Counted from the stretch's first letter, positions 17,987-26,819 are shown. The stretch is 48,375 nucleotides of DNA from Mesorhizobium silamurunense (GCF_014843825.1 NZ_JHQR01000052.1:1-48375), one strand, 5' to 3'. The notes: generated by a model from the letters alone, not told the origin. Numbers and translations: made by a program.

Positions 17987-19396
17987 ATGACGACAGCCAA
18001 AGACATCATGAAGCAGATCAAGGACAACGACGTTAAGTTCGTCGACCTGCGCTTCACCGATCCGCGAGGCAAGCTGCAGCATGTGACGATGGATGTTGTC
18101 GAGGTCGAGGAAGACATGTTCGCCGACGGCGTGATGTTCGACGGTTCCTCGATCGCCGGCTGGAAGGCGATCAACGAGTCCGACATGGTGCTGATGCCCG
18201 ACACGGATACCGTCCATATGGATCCGTTCTTCGCCCAGTCGACCATGGTCATCCTGTGCGACATCCTCGATCCGGTCTCGGGCGAGGCCTACAACCGCGA
18301 CCCGCGCGGCACTGCCAAGAAGGCCGAGGCCTACATGAAGTCTGAAGGCATCGGCGACACCATCTATGTCGGTCCGGAAGCCGAGTTCTTCGTGTTCGAC
18401 GACGTCAAGTACAAGGCCGATCCCTACAACACCGGCTTCCGCCTGGACTCGACCGAGCTGCCGTCCAACGACGACACCGACTACGAGACCGGCAACCTTG
18501 GCCATCGGCCGCGGATCAAGGGTGGCTACTTCCCTGTGCCGCCGATCGATTCTGCCCAGGACATGCGTTCGGAGATGCTGACTGTGCTCGCCGAGATGGG
18601 CGTGCGTGTCGAAAAGCACCACCATGAGGTCGCCGCCGCCCAGCACGAGCTCGGCATCAAGTTCGACACGCTGGTGCGCAACGCCGACAAGATGCTGATC
18701 TATAAGTATGTCGTGCATCAGGTCGCCAACGCCTATGGCAAGACGGCCACTTTCATGCCGAAGCCGGTGTTCGGCGACAACGGCTCGGGCATGCACGTCC
18801 ACCAATCGATCTGGAAGGGCGGCAAGCCGACCTTCGCCGGCAACGAATATGCCGGTCTGTCGGAAACCTGCCTGTTCTATATCGGCGGCATCATCAAGCA
18901 CGCCAAGGCGATCAACGCCTTCACCAACCCGCTGACCAACTCCTATAAACGTCTGGTGCCGGGTTACGAAGCGCCGGTGCTGCTCGCCTATTCGGCGCGC
19001 AACCGCTCGGCCTCCTGCCGTATTCCGTTCGGCTCCTCGCCGAAGTCGAAGCGTGTCGAGGTCCGCTTCCCCGATCCGGGCGCGAACCCCTATCTCGGCT
19101 TCGCCGCCATGCTGATGGCAGGCCTCGACGGCATCAAGAACAAGATCCATCCCGGACAGCCGATGGACAAGGATCTCTACGACCTGCCGCCGAAGGAGCT
19201 GAAGAAGATCCCGACCGTCTGCGGCTCGCTGCGCGAAGCGCTGCAGAGCCTCGACAAGGACCGCGGCTTCCTGAAGGCCGGCGGCGTCTTCGACGACGAC
19301 CAGATCGACTCTTACATCGAGCTGAAGATGGCCGAGGTCATGCGCTTCGAAATGACCCCGCACCCGGTCGAGTATGACATGTACTATTCGGTCTAA
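17987..19396 (+). CDS. glnA: glutamine synthetase type I
   Basis: 469 residues, the GSI-beta length. Signatures seen are [10 protein letters not shown] near residue 50, the metal-binding PEAEFFVFD, the ATP-binding region [16 protein letters not shown] and the adenylylation site Tyr398 in KDLYDLPP. It makes glutamine from glutamate, ammonia and ATP, as a dodecamer, and should be switched off by GlnE adenylylation under P-II control. Start ATG at 17987 (an overlapping out-of-frame ATG-ACA-TGA just before it is not used). A strong terminator follows. Confidence 0.98.
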   Translation: MTTAKDIMKQIKDNDVKFVDLRFTDPRGKLQHVTMDVVEVEEDMFADGVMFDGSSIAGWKAINESDMVLMPDTDTVHMDPFFAQSTMVILCDILDPVSGEAYNRDPRGTAKKAEAYMKSEGIGDTIYVGPEAEFFVFDDVKYKADPYNTGFRLDSTELPSNDDTDYETGNLGHRPRIKGGYFPVPPIDSAQDMRSEMLTVLAEMGVRVEKHHHEVAAAQHELGIKFDTLVRNADKMLIYKYVVHQVANAYGKTATFMPKPVFGDNGSGMHVHQSIWKGGKPTFAGNEYAGLSETCLFYIGGIIKHAKAINAFTNPLTNSYKRLVPGYEAPVLLAYSARNRSASCRIPFGSSPKSKRVEVRFPDPGANPYLGFAAMLMAGLDGIKNKIHPGQPMDKDLYDLPPKELKKIPTVCGSLREALQSLDKDRGFLKAGGVFDDDQIDSYIELKMAEVMRFEMTPHPVEYDMYYSV

Positions 19397-19418
19397 GCGA
19401 CTGACTGGATTTCATTTT

Positions 19419-19452
19419 AAAGCCCTTGGAGGATTACCCTCCAAGGGCTTTT
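19419..19452 (+). terminator. terminator of glnBA
   Basis: Perfect 14-bp stem AAAGCCCTTGGAGG / CCTCCAAGGGCTTT with a 5-base loop, ending in TTTT. Confidence 0.93.
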
Positions 19453-19495
19453 CCATTGTGATCCGGCGAGCCGAAGTCTTCCGGGCGTCTCTTGA

Positions 19496-19648
19496 CGATG
19501 TGGAAGCTGCGGCGAACGCCTTGCTCCCAACGCACCCTTCTTCAAGGACATCGAGGCGCAGGAATATCATGAAACCTTGTCAAGGAGGCGTCAGGCCCTT
19601 GAACTAGTTGAACGCGCCAAACAAGCGGCACTTCCGGACGCTATCTGA
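19496..19648 (+). pseudogene. small coding remnant with a CxxC motif
   Basis: A 50-codon frame directly after an in-frame TGA, ending at TGA 19646-19648, with no ATG, GTG or TTG before codon 31. The predicted peptide begins RCGSCGERLAPNAPFF and ends in an amphipathic charged helix; the CGSCG looks like half of a zinc ribbon. The coherence of the peptide and a plus-strand terminator downstream (19737-19767) suggest a gene that has lost its 5' end, or a frameshift near 19496. I do not recognise the family. The rest of the 421-bp gap 19397-19817 holds only the two terminators. Confidence 0.3.
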
Positions 19649-19736
19649 GCCCAGTGCTCGGCGCTGAAATCACGTGGCGTCATCGCCAGCTGACGGCAGC
19701 GCGGCGGCACTTTCTCGCCGGCAATCTCCATGCAAG

Positions 19737-19767
19737 AAAGCCCCGGCGTTTTCCGCCGGGGCTTTTT
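19737..19767. terminator. terminator between small remnant and glnII
   Basis: AAAGCCCCGGCG / CGCCGGGGCTTT, 12-bp stem, loop TTTTC, followed by T on the plus strand (TTTTT) and weaker on the minus strand. It probably serves both the plus-strand transcript and glnII. Confidence 0.85.
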
Positions 19768-19817
19768 GTCATTCACGTCACGCCGCGGGCCTGCAACTCC
19801 ACGCCGCGAAAGAGATA

Positions 19818-20858
19818 TCAGGCGGCCGCCGAAACCTTCGCGTCGGTCGAAACCTGCGAGATCGTCTTCAGGACCTGCGAAGCGATCTGGTAGGGGTCGC
19901 CCTGCGAGTTCGGGCGGCGGTCTTCCAGATAGCCCTTATAGTCGTTCTTGATGAAGGAGTGCGGAACGCGGATCGAAGCGCCGCGGTCGGCGACACCGTA
20001 GGAGAACTTGTTCCACGGCGCGGTCTCGTGCTTGCCGGTCAGGCGCTTGTCGTTGTCCGGACCGTAGACGGCGATGTGATCCATCAGGTTCTTTTCGAAC
20101 TGCGCCATCAGCGCCTCGAAATAGGCCTTGCCGCCGGCTTCGCGCATGTACTTGGTCGAGAAGTTGCAGTGCATGCCCGAGCCGTTCCAGTCGGTGTCGC
20201 CGAGCGGCTTGCAGTGGAACTCGATGTCGATGCCGTACTTCTCGGTGAGGCGCAACAGCAGGTAGCGCGCCATCCACATCTGGTCGGCGGCCTTCTTGGA
20301 GCCCTTGCCGAAAATCTGGAACTCCCACTGGCCCTTGGCCACTTCGGCGTTGATGCCTTCATGATTGATGCCGGCGGCGAGGCAGAGGTCGAGATGCTCC
20401 TCGACGATCTGGCGCGCGACATCGCCGACATTCTTGTAGCCGACGCCGGTGTAGTACGGACCCTGCGGCGCCGGATAACCGCTCTCGGGGAAGCCGAGCG
20501 GACGGCCGTCCTTGTAGAAGAAATACTCCTGCTCGAAGCCGAACCAGGCGTCCTCGTCGTCGAGGATGGTCGCGCGGCTGTTCGATGCATGCGGGGTGAC
20601 GCCGTCGGGCATCATGACCTCGCACATGACGAGAACGCCGTTGGTGCGGGCCGGATCCGGATAGAGCGCAACCGGCTTCAAAACGCAGTCGGAGCTGCGG
20701 CCTTCGGCCTGGTTCGTCGAAGAACCGTCGAAGCCCCACAGCGGCAGCTGCTCGAGCGTCGGGAACTCGGCAAACTCCTTGATCTGGGTCTTGCCGCGCA
20801 GATTGGGGGTTGGGGTGTAGCCGTCGAGCCAGATATACTCGAGCTTGTATTTGGTCAT
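19818..20858 (-). CDS. glnII: glutamine synthetase type II
   Basis: 346 residues, the eukaryote-like GSII length found in rhizobia. Signatures are PLWGFDGSSTNQA near residue 40, the glutamate/metal region WFGFEQEYFF, and the ATP-binding DTDWNGSGMHCNFSTKYMR. There is no adenylylation tyrosine loop; GSII is controlled mainly at transcription. It makes glutamine when nitrogen is short. The ATG at 20856-20858 has GAGAGGCA upstream; a longer in-frame extension to 21038 lies in the promoter and is rejected. A sigma-54 promoter lies at 20941-20956. Confidence 0.97.
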   Translation of the reverse strand: MTKYKLEYIWLDGYTPTPNLRGKTQIKEFAEFPTLEQLPLWGFDGSSTNQAEGRSSDCVLKPVALYPDPARTNGVLVMCEVMMPDGVTPHASNSRATILDDEDAWFGFEQEYFFYKDGRPLGFPESGYPAPQGPYYTGVGYKNVGDVARQIVEEHLDLCLAAGINHEGINAEVAKGQWEFQIFGKGSKKAADQMWMARYLLLRLTEKYGIDIEFHCKPLGDTDWNGSGMHCNFSTKYMREAGGKAYFEALMAQFEKNLMDHIAVYGPDNDKRLTGKHETAPWNKFSYGVADRGASIRVPHSFIKNDYKGYLEDRRPNSQGDPYQIASQVLKTISQVSTDAKVSAAA

Positions 20859-20940
20859 TCCAGTGCCTCTCGTTGCTTGGACACCGCAAGTGGGCGGCGT
20901 CGACGCATGGCCGGGCTGGCCGGCCTGCCGGCCGTTAAAA

Positions 20941-20956
20941 TGCAATTCGTGTGCCA
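20941..20956 (-). promoter_or_regulatory. sigma-54 promoter of glnII
   Basis: On the minus strand TGGCACACGAATTGCA matches TGGCAC-N5-TTGCA exactly. The start should be near 20930, leaving a leader of about 70 nt before the glnII ATG. Confidence 0.92.
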
Positions 20957-20993
20957 CTCCTCCCGCCCCGGGTGCGGCAAAGTGGTCATCGCA

Positions 20994-21009
20994 AGGCATT
21001 GATTTTGCT
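20994..21009 (+). promoter_or_regulatory. possible divergent sigma-54 promoter for the DUF2735 gene
   Basis: AGGCATTGATTTTGCT: GG and GC at exact -24/-12 spacing and 13 of 16 positions usable against the consensus. It faces the opposite way from the glnII box, 37 bp away. Confidence 0.45.
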
Positions 21010-21052
21010 GAGCCGCCTCGGCAATGCGCGGCAATCATTCAAGCGCGATTTT

Positions 21053-21069
21053 TGCATAAATAGTAGGCA
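21053..21069. promoter_or_regulatory. NtrC-like dyad between glnII and the DUF2735 gene
   Basis: TGC-N11-GCA within TTTTTGC...GGCAAAT, with an AT-rich centre. It lies about 97 bp upstream of the glnII -24 box, a normal enhancer distance. Confidence 0.6.
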
Positions 21070-21170
21070 AATACTGATCTTTCTGTGGGCATATTGCCTA
21101 AATGAATCGCAGAACCTATCTTGGGAAAAGATTGAATCGACAGGCTCCTGGAAAAGAAAGGAGGCCGCCA

Positions 21171-21362
21171 ATGGAAGTCACCACGTCCCGTCCGTCGGCA
21201 AAGATTCTGATGTTCCCGCTTGCGGGCCGAGTGTCTGCCTCAAATTTAGGCGCAAAGGCCAAATTCGCGGCAGAGCTTGCTTCGTTGCGCAATACGCACG
21301 CCGATTTCGACGGCTGGTACCACGAGGCGGCGATCGAGGAAGAAAACCAGCGCAAGAGCTGA
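21171..21362 (+). CDS. DUF2735 family small protein
   Basis: 63 residues from ATG 21171, preceded by a near-perfect ribosome site AAAGGAGG six bases upstream; an in-frame ATG at 21102 has no such site and is rejected. The form (RPSAKILMFPLAGR near the start, KFAAELASLR, then WYHEAAIEEE near the end) matches the short DUF2735 proteins of Rhizobiales. The function is unknown. It is divergent from glnII and shares its control region, so it may be nitrogen-regulated too. A terminator follows at once. Confidence 0.8.
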   Translation: MEVTTSRPSAKILMFPLAGRVSASNLGAKAKFAAELASLRNTHADFDGWYHEAAIEEENQRKS

Positions 21363-21390
21363 TCTCCTCCCTGCAATGCTTTTGCATGAA

Positions 21391-21424
21391 AAAGCCCGGC
21401 GTGAGCGATCACGCCGGGCTTTGC
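21391..21424. terminator. bidirectional terminator between DUF2735 gene and transporter
   Basis: Perfect 14-bp stem AAAGCCCGGCGTGA / TCACGCCGGGCTTT, loop GCGA, in the 82-bp gap between two converging genes. Confidence 0.85.
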
Positions 21425-21444
21425 ATTTGCAGACGATCGATCGG

Positions 21445-23334
21445 CTACTGCTTGGCGTGCAGGTCGGTGCCGAGCGTGTCCCTGACGAAGATCATGCCGA
21501 TGATGAGTGACATCGCGGCGATCACCACCGGGTACCAGAGGCCGTAGTAGATGTCACCCTTATAGGCGCTAAGCGCGAACACCGTCGCCGGCAGCAGGCC
21601 GCCAAACCAGCCATTGCCGATATGGTAGGGCAGCGACATGCCGGTATAGCGAATGCGAGTCGGGAACATCTCGACGAGGATCGCGGCGATCGGGCCGTAG
21701 ACCATGGTCACGAGCAGCACCAGGATGAACAGGATGCCGATGGTCATTGGCCAGTTGATGGCCGCCGGATCGGCGACCATGGCGAAGGGACCGCCGCCGG
21801 GAATGTTGTAGACAGTGACCTCGGGCGCGCCGGCCGCTTCATCCTTGGTCAGCAGCTTGTCGGTGACCGCCTTGTCGGCCGGAACCGTCGTCTTCTCGCC
21901 GCCACGGATAGCTGCGGCATCGAGCTTCAGTTCCGGATTGGCGGCGACGAAGGCATCGAGCTTTTGGTCCGGCACCTTGGCTGCAGCGCGCTTCAGCGGA
22001 TAACCGCCGTCCTGCAGAGACTTGTTGACTGCCTTCTGGAAGACGGCCTCCTTGGCCTTGGCCTGATCGCCGGCGGCGACGGCGTCATAGGATTCTACGG
22101 TCTCGTTGCCGATCTTGACCGTTGCCGCCGTGCCAGGCGCTGCCGTCGTAACGACGTCGTAAGGCACCGAGTTCTTGGTCAGGAACGAGGTCGCGATATC
22201 GCAGGATGTCGTGAACTTAGCCGTGCCGACCGGGTTGAACTGGAACCTGCAGTCGCCGGGGGCTGCCGTCACCGTCGCGCGCGTGTTCTGCTGTGCGGTA
22301 GCGAGCGCCGGATTGGCGGCCCAGGTCAGTGCCTTGAACAGCGGGAAGGTGCCGACGATTCCCAATGCCAGGCCAGCCATGATGATCGGCTTGCGGCCGA
22401 TCTTGTCGGAGAGCCAGCCGAACACGACGAAGAAAATCGAGCCGACGGCAAGCGCGATGGCGATCATGATGTTGACCGACTGCGGGTCGACCTTCAGCAC
22501 GTTCTGTAGGAAGAACAGCGCGTAGAACTGGCCGTTGTACCAGATCACGGCCTGGCCGGCGGTGAGGCCAAGCAGCGCCAGCAACGCGATCTTGGCGTTC
22601 TTCCACTGGCCGAAAGCTTCAGACAATGGCGCCTTGGAGCCCTTGCCTTCGTCCTTCATGCGCTGGAAGGTCGGCGATTCCGAAAGTGACAGCCGGATCC
22701 AGATCGAGATGGCGAGCAGCACAAAGGAGACGATGAAGGGGATGCGCCAGCCCCAGTTAGCGTAGGTTTCCTTGCTCAGCGAACCCTGGACGATCAGGAT
22801 GACGATCAGCGACAGGAACAGGCCGAGCGTCGCCGTCGTCTGGATCCAGGACGTATAGTAGCCGCGGCGGTCGTCCGGCGCGTGCTCGGCGACATAGGTC
22901 GCGGCACCGCCATATTCGCCGCCGAGCGCCAGGCCCTGCAGCATGCGCAGCCCAATCAGGATCACCGGCGCTGCAATGCCCCAGCTGGCATAGCCGGGCA
23001 ACAGGCCGACCAGGAAGGTCGACAGGCCCATGATCGTCATGGTGACCAGGAAGGTGTATTTGCGGCCGACGAGGTCGCCGATGCGGCCGAACACCAGCGC
23101 GCCGAACGGACGAACGAGAAAGCCGGCAGCAAAGGCCAGCAGCGCGAAGATGTTGCGCGTCGCCTCGGGGATGGTCGGGCTGAAGAAGGTCGTGCCGATA
23201 AAGGCGGCCAGCGAACCGTAGAGGTAGAAATCGTACCATTCGAAAACGGTGCCGAGCGAAGAGGCGAAGATGACCTTCTTTTCCTCCCGCGTCATGCCGC
23301 GGCTTGTTCCGCCGGCGGTCGATGCCATTGCCAT
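21445..23334 (-). CDS. MHS-family MFS transporter with a large periplasmic insertion
   Basis: 629 residues, against about 440 for the metabolite:H+ symporter family (ProP, ShiA, KgtP). The N-terminus GTVFEWYDFYLYG and the loop GRIGDLVGRKYTF, with LGGEYGGAATYVAEHAP, are typical, and a second loop motif GWLSDKIGRKP lies at about 306-316. Nine membrane segments are followed by an inserted soluble stretch, residues about 340-525, with C362 and C378, and then three more segments. By the fold's topology the insertion is in the TM9-TM10 loop, that is periplasmic. The substrate (a carboxylate or betaine-like osmolyte) is not known. GGAGG lies eight bases before the ATG. Confidence 0.88.
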   Translation of the reverse strand: MAMASTAGGTSRGMTREEKKVIFASSLGTVFEWYDFYLYGSLAAFIGTTFFSPTIPEATRNIFALLAFAAGFLVRPFGALVFGRIGDLVGRKYTFLVTMTIMGLSTFLVGLLPGYASWGIAAPVILIGLRMLQGLALGGEYGGAATYVAEHAPDDRRGYYTSWIQTTATLGLFLSLIVILIVQGSLSKETYANWGWRIPFIVSFVLLAISIWIRLSLSESPTFQRMKDEGKGSKAPLSEAFGQWKNAKIALLALLGLTAGQAVIWYNGQFYALFFLQNVLKVDPQSVNIMIAIALAVGSIFFVVFGWLSDKIGRKPIIMAGLALGIVGTFPLFKALTWAANPALATAQQNTRATVTAAPGDCRFQFNPVGTAKFTTSCDIATSFLTKNSVPYDVVTTAAPGTAATVKIGNETVESYDAVAAGDQAKAKEAVFQKAVNKSLQDGGYPLKRAAAKVPDQKLDAFVAANPELKLDAAAIRGGEKTTVPADKAVTDKLLTKDEAAGAPEVTVYNIPGGGPFAMVADPAAINWPMTIGILFILVLLVTMVYGPIAAILVEMFPTRIRYTGMSLPYHIGNGWFGGLLPATVFALSAYKGDIYYGLWYPVVIAAMSLIIGMIFVRDTLGTDLHAKQ

Positions 23335-23567
23335 TGATATATCCTCCCGTGGATCCCGTCTGTCCTCGATGGCTGCGCGCCATCGTCAGCAATTCCTCCG
23401 AACGCGGACTCAAACGCAGCCAACGAAGGAAAAAATGGCAGAAAGCGCCCGCGAAAGGCACCGCGACGATGGGATTATGACTTTCGTATTAGGTGCAATG
23501 CGAAAGCGGAGCGTGGCACTTGGAGTGGCCAGGCCCGGCGGATCGCCGACCCACTGCGAGTTTATTT

Positions 23568-23618
23568 CACGCAATTGCGGACGGAAAACCGCTGCGCACT
23601 TTTCCTGGAATTGCTTTA
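23568..23618. repeat. dispersed hairpin repeat, copy 2
   Basis: Second copy of the element at 645-694, about 47 of 50 bases identical. Its right end, GGAATTGCTTTA, includes the stop codon of the ATP12-type chaperone gene (TAA at 23616-23618 on the minus strand), so the element touches the coding frame. Confidence 0.8.
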
Positions 23619-24407
23619 GGCTTTCAGCGCCTCGAGAAGGCTGACCGCCGCCATCATGTCGCGCTTGCGGGCGGAGCGGCGCGCGACGGCTTCGGCATCC
23701 TGGCCCCAATGCTCGATCTGCCAGTCCTCGTCGACATGGCCGGCGGCCCATGCTTCCTCGCCGTCGAGCTCGCCGAAATCGACGGCGAGCGCCAGCAGAG
23801 CCGAACCGGTCAGCGAGGTCATGACATGGATTGCACCCAGACGCAGCGGCTCGGCGCGCTGGGCAAGGTGGGCGCCAAGGACGGCGATCGTCTCGCGCGG
23901 CTGCTCGACATGGATGACGCCCTCGGCAAGATTGAAGCGCGCGCCAAGGCTGCTCCTCGCCCAATCGAGGACCGGGTCCCAGAGCCTGTTCTGCCGATCG
24001 ACCAGTCCTTGCGGACTATCGGCGCGGTAGCAGAGCAGGTCCGACGACGCGAAACGCAGGACGTCTTCCAGCACCGCTTGCGGGTCGCTGGCGACGCCAT
24101 CGATGGCCGTGTTGGCAAGGCGCATGACCGGCATGGTCACGGGGTCGATGACCTCGCTCTGCGCGGAAAACTCGTCAGCCACCAGCGTTGCAGCTTTTTC
24201 GGTCGGCAGCACCAGCAGCGCCTTTCCCGGCGTGCGGACCGGCTTGCCGTCGAGATGGACGGCAAAACCGTCTTCGACCGGAACCACCGAAGCCGCCTTG
24301 TAGAAGCGTTTCGGCAGCGGCGTCTTCATCTGGATCTGGGCGCGGCGCACCGGATCTGGATCGGAAAGCTGCTTTCCCGCTTCGAGGTCGTTGAGGATGT
24401 CGCGCAT
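23616..24407 (-). CDS. ATP12-family F1-ATPase assembly chaperone
   Basis: 263 residues resembling ATP12, which binds the F1 alpha subunit during ATP synthase assembly. Seen are KRFYKAASVVPVEDGFAVHLDGKPVRTPGK at about 33-62, the DPVTMPVMRLANTAIDGV stretch, and the LCYRAD and LWDPVLDW region that are conserved in the family. It is a usual alphaproteobacterial gene. GGAG lies just upstream of the ATG, and the broken EamA gene ends 10 bases before it; the pair is probably co-transcribed. The stop lies in a dispersed repeat. Confidence 0.9.
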   Translation of the reverse strand: MRDILNDLEAGKQLSDPDPVRRAQIQMKTPLPKRFYKAASVVPVEDGFAVHLDGKPVRTPGKALLVLPTEKAATLVADEFSAQSEVIDPVTMPVMRLANTAIDGVASDPQAVLEDVLRFASSDLLCYRADSPQGLVDRQNRLWDPVLDWARSSLGARFNLAEGVIHVEQPRETIAVLGAHLAQRAEPLRLGAIHVMTSLTGSALLALAVDFGELDGEEAWAAGHVDEDWQIEHWGQDAEAVARRSARKRDMMAAVSLLEALKA

Positions 24408-24417
24408 CTCGAACTCC

Positions 24418-25335
24418 TTAGGGTAAGGGCTGCCTGCGTGCAGGCCGGTTGACGATGATCAGCCCGGCGGCGATCAGGCCGAGCGCCAGGAAAATTCTGA
24501 TCGTCAGCGGCTCGCCCAAAAGCACAGCGCCGCACAGAACGCAGAATACCGGCGACAGGAAGGCGAAGCTGGACAGACCTGCCGCCGGATAGCGCGTGAG
24601 CAGCCAGAACCACAACACATAGGTGAAGGCGACGACATAGAAAGGTGGAACATCAAAGCCAATGTCGGCAGCGCGGCAATCTCACGGATCAGCGGGCCGG
24701 CGAACGGCAGCACCAGGACGCCGACGACGGCAGCGCCCGCCAGCTGATAGAGCAAGAGCTTCTCTGCGCTGGTCGCGACCAGCTTCGAACGCTTGATGAC
24801 GATGCTGGTCAACGCCCAGAGGATGCCCGAGCCGAGACTGAGCAGATCGCCCGTGAGTGTCGCATCCTTGCCGGCAACGATGCCGTCGGAGAACACGGCC
24901 ATCAAGCCGCAGAAGGCAAGCATCAGGCCGCCGAGCTTGCGGGCGTTGATGCGCTCGCAGCAGAAAATGGCCGCCGATCAAGACCCAAAACGGCATGGTA
25001 TTGACCAGGAGCGTGTTGCGGGCGACGGTCGTGTATTCCAGCCCGACGTAGAGAAACAGGAACTCGACGCCGAAGAGCACGCCGACGACAATGCCTGCGG
25101 TCAGCGTCCCGTCCGCTTCAAACAGCTTGATACCGCGCAAACGGCACCAGCCGAAAACGCAGAGCCCGCCGAGGATCGAGCGCGCGATCGACACGAACAC
25201 CGGGTCGTAGCCGGCATAGGAGACCTTGGCGGCGACGTAGTTCAGCCCCCAGGACAGCGTCAGCCCCACCATGATGGTGGCCGCGGTCATGTCGACCGCA
25301 TCGCGCCGATCGAACGTATCGGCGGCGCCGCTCAA
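24418..25335 (-). pseudogene. EamA/DMT-family transporter with two frameshifts
   Basis: Homology runs through three pieces. Frame 1 starts at TTG 25335 (sharing TTGA with the rluC-like stop; ATG 25290 is another choice) and reads well to LIGGHFLL near 24965. The sense then moves to another frame (ERINARKLGGLMLAFCG...) until LALMFH near 24645, then back to frame 1 (FYVVAFTYVLWFWLL...) up to the TAA at 24418. The implied losses are two bases and one base, three in all. With both repaired the protein would be about 305 residues, ten membrane segments, a normal DMT drug/metabolite exporter. Either a recent pseudogene or two base-call errors. Confidence 0.8.
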
Positions 25336-26318
25336 TTGTCGTCCTCCGCGCTCTGCTCATCGAAGCCGAGCAGGTTCCAGCTCTGGCGCATATGCGGCGG
25401 CATCGGCGCGGTGATGTCGATGACACCCTGGTCGGGATGAGGGATGACGATGCGGCGCGCGTGAAGATGCAGGCGATTCTGGATGCCGCCCGGAAATTCC
25501 CAGTTGGTGTCGGCCTCGAAATATTTGGGGTCGCCGATGATCGGGCAGCCGATATGGGCGGCATGGACACGAAGCTGGTGGGTGCGGCCGGTATAGGGCT
25601 CCATCTCCAACCAGGACAGCGTCTGCGCCGCCTGCTCGACGACGCGGTAATAAGACACCGCGTGGTCGGCGCCCTTCTCGCCATGCTTGGCGATGCGCAC
25701 GCGGTCGCCGTCCGGCGTCGCCTCCTTGACCAGCCAGGTCGAGATCTTGTCCTCGCGCTTCGGCGGCACGCCTTTGACCAGCGCCCAGTAGGTCTTCTTC
25801 GTCTCGCGCGCCCGGAACGCTTCCGAGAGTTTCATGGCGGCAAGGCGGGTGCGGGCAACGACCAGCACGCCGGAAGTGTCACGGTCGAGGCGGTGCACGA
25901 GGCGAGGCTTCTCGCCCTTCTGGTTGCGCCAGGCCTCCAGCATGTCGTCGACATTGCGCGTGACGCCCGAGCCGCCTTGGACCGCGAGCCCCGCCGGCTT
26001 GTTGAAGACGAAGACTTTCGGGTCCTCGTGCAACAACATCTTGGCCAGCACGTCGGCATCGCCCTGGTTGCGGATCGAATGGCCGGTGAGCGCGGCTTCG
26101 CCCTTCTTGTCGACGTCGAGCGGCGGAATGCGCACGGTCTGCCCGGGCTCGACGCGCGAGTCGGCCTTCACCCGGCCGCCATCGACGCGGATCTGGCCGG
26201 AGCGCAGGAGCTTCTGCAGATGGCCGAAACCGAGGCCCGGATAGTGGACCTTGAACCAGCGGTCGAGCCGCATGCCCGCCTCGCCGGCCTCCACCGTTAT
26301 CTGTTCAACGCCTGCCAT
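25332..26318 (-). CDS. RluC/RluD-family 23S rRNA pseudouridine synthase
   Basis: 328 residues from ATG 26316-26318; the 50-residue in-frame extension upstream has no resemblance and is left out. An S4 RNA-binding domain occupies about 10-65 (RLDRWFKVHYPGLGFGHLQK), and the catalytic domain has HRLDRDTSG at 142-150, with D145 the nucleophile, and later GRTHQLRVH. It converts uridines to pseudouridine in large-subunit rRNA; the RluC subgroup is most likely, the exact positions cannot be told. Its TGA overlaps the EamA start. Confidence 0.92.
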   Translation of the reverse strand: MAGVEQITVEAGEAGMRLDRWFKVHYPGLGFGHLQKLLRSGQIRVDGGRVKADSRVEPGQTVRIPPLDVDKKGEAALTGHSIRNQGDADVLAKMLLHEDPKVFVFNKPAGLAVQGGSGVTRNVDDMLEAWRNQKGEKPRLVHRLDRDTSGVLVVARTRLAAMKLSEAFRARETKKTYWALVKGVPPKREDKISTWLVKEATPDGDRVRIAKHGEKGADHAVSYYRVVEQAAQTLSWLEMEPYTGRTHQLRVHAAHIGCPIIGDPKYFEADTNWEFPGGIQNRLHLHARRIVIPHPDQGVIDITAPMPPHMRQSWNLLGFDEQSAEDDN

Positions 26319-26434
26319 GTTCGCTTTTCCATTCGAAAGCGGCGCCATAGCACTAAGGCAGGCATCTTGCGAGCCAAAGACCCAACAAAGCGCGACGATT
26401 GCCCCAAATCGTCGCGGATGACGGATCAGTCCGA

Positions 26435-26800
26435 TCAGCCGTTCGAAGACGGCGCCGGCACGGCGCAAACCGTCGAGCGCGTCAGGAACCGCTTTTCGCG
26501 GCCGTTGTCGAGCGAGAACATGCCACCCCCGCCCGATACCACGTCGATGATGAGATCCGTGTGCTTCCAGGCTTCGAATTGAGAGGCGCTGATATAGACC
26601 GGCGTGTCGCCGATCTCGCCCAACCTCACGTCACTATCGCAGACGATGAACTCGCCGCGCGGGTAGCACATCGGCGAGGATCCGTCGCAGCAGCCGCCGG
26701 ATTGATGGAATAGCACCGGACCGTGATCGGCGATGATCTCGGCAAGCAGCGCCTCGGCCTCCGGCGTAGCTGAGACCTTGCCCAATGAAGTCTTGTCCAT
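26435..26800 (-). CDS. DUF779 family protein
   Basis: 121 residues. The cysteine-rich segment SGGCCDGSSPMCYPRGEF at about 34-51 and SQFEAWKHTDLIIDVVSG further on are the DUF779 hallmarks. The family is found beside acetaldehyde-type aldehyde dehydrogenases and its function is not known; the cysteines suggest metal binding (inference). It lies 65 bp downstream of the dehydrogenase on the same strand, with a hairpin in the gap, and GGAGGA precedes its ATG. Confidence 0.88.
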   Translation of the reverse strand: MDKTSLGKVSATPEAEALLAEIIADHGPVLFHQSGGCCDGSSPMCYPRGEFIVCDSDVRLGEIGDTPVYISASQFEAWKHTDLIIDVVSGGGGMFSLDNGREKRFLTRSTVCAVPAPSSNG

Positions 26801-26819
26801 GGAATCCTCCTCTGATGAA

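Noticed and set aside
17982..17990. ATG-ACA-TGA minimal frame just before glnA as a regulatory leader peptide
   Set aside because: It overlaps the glnA start by chance of sequence (ACATGACATGACG) and no folding or attenuator structure accompanies it.
21102..21170. Earlier ATG for the DUF2735 gene
   Set aside because: There is no ribosome site before 21102, and a near-perfect AAAGGAGG precedes ATG 21171, which gives the normal family length.
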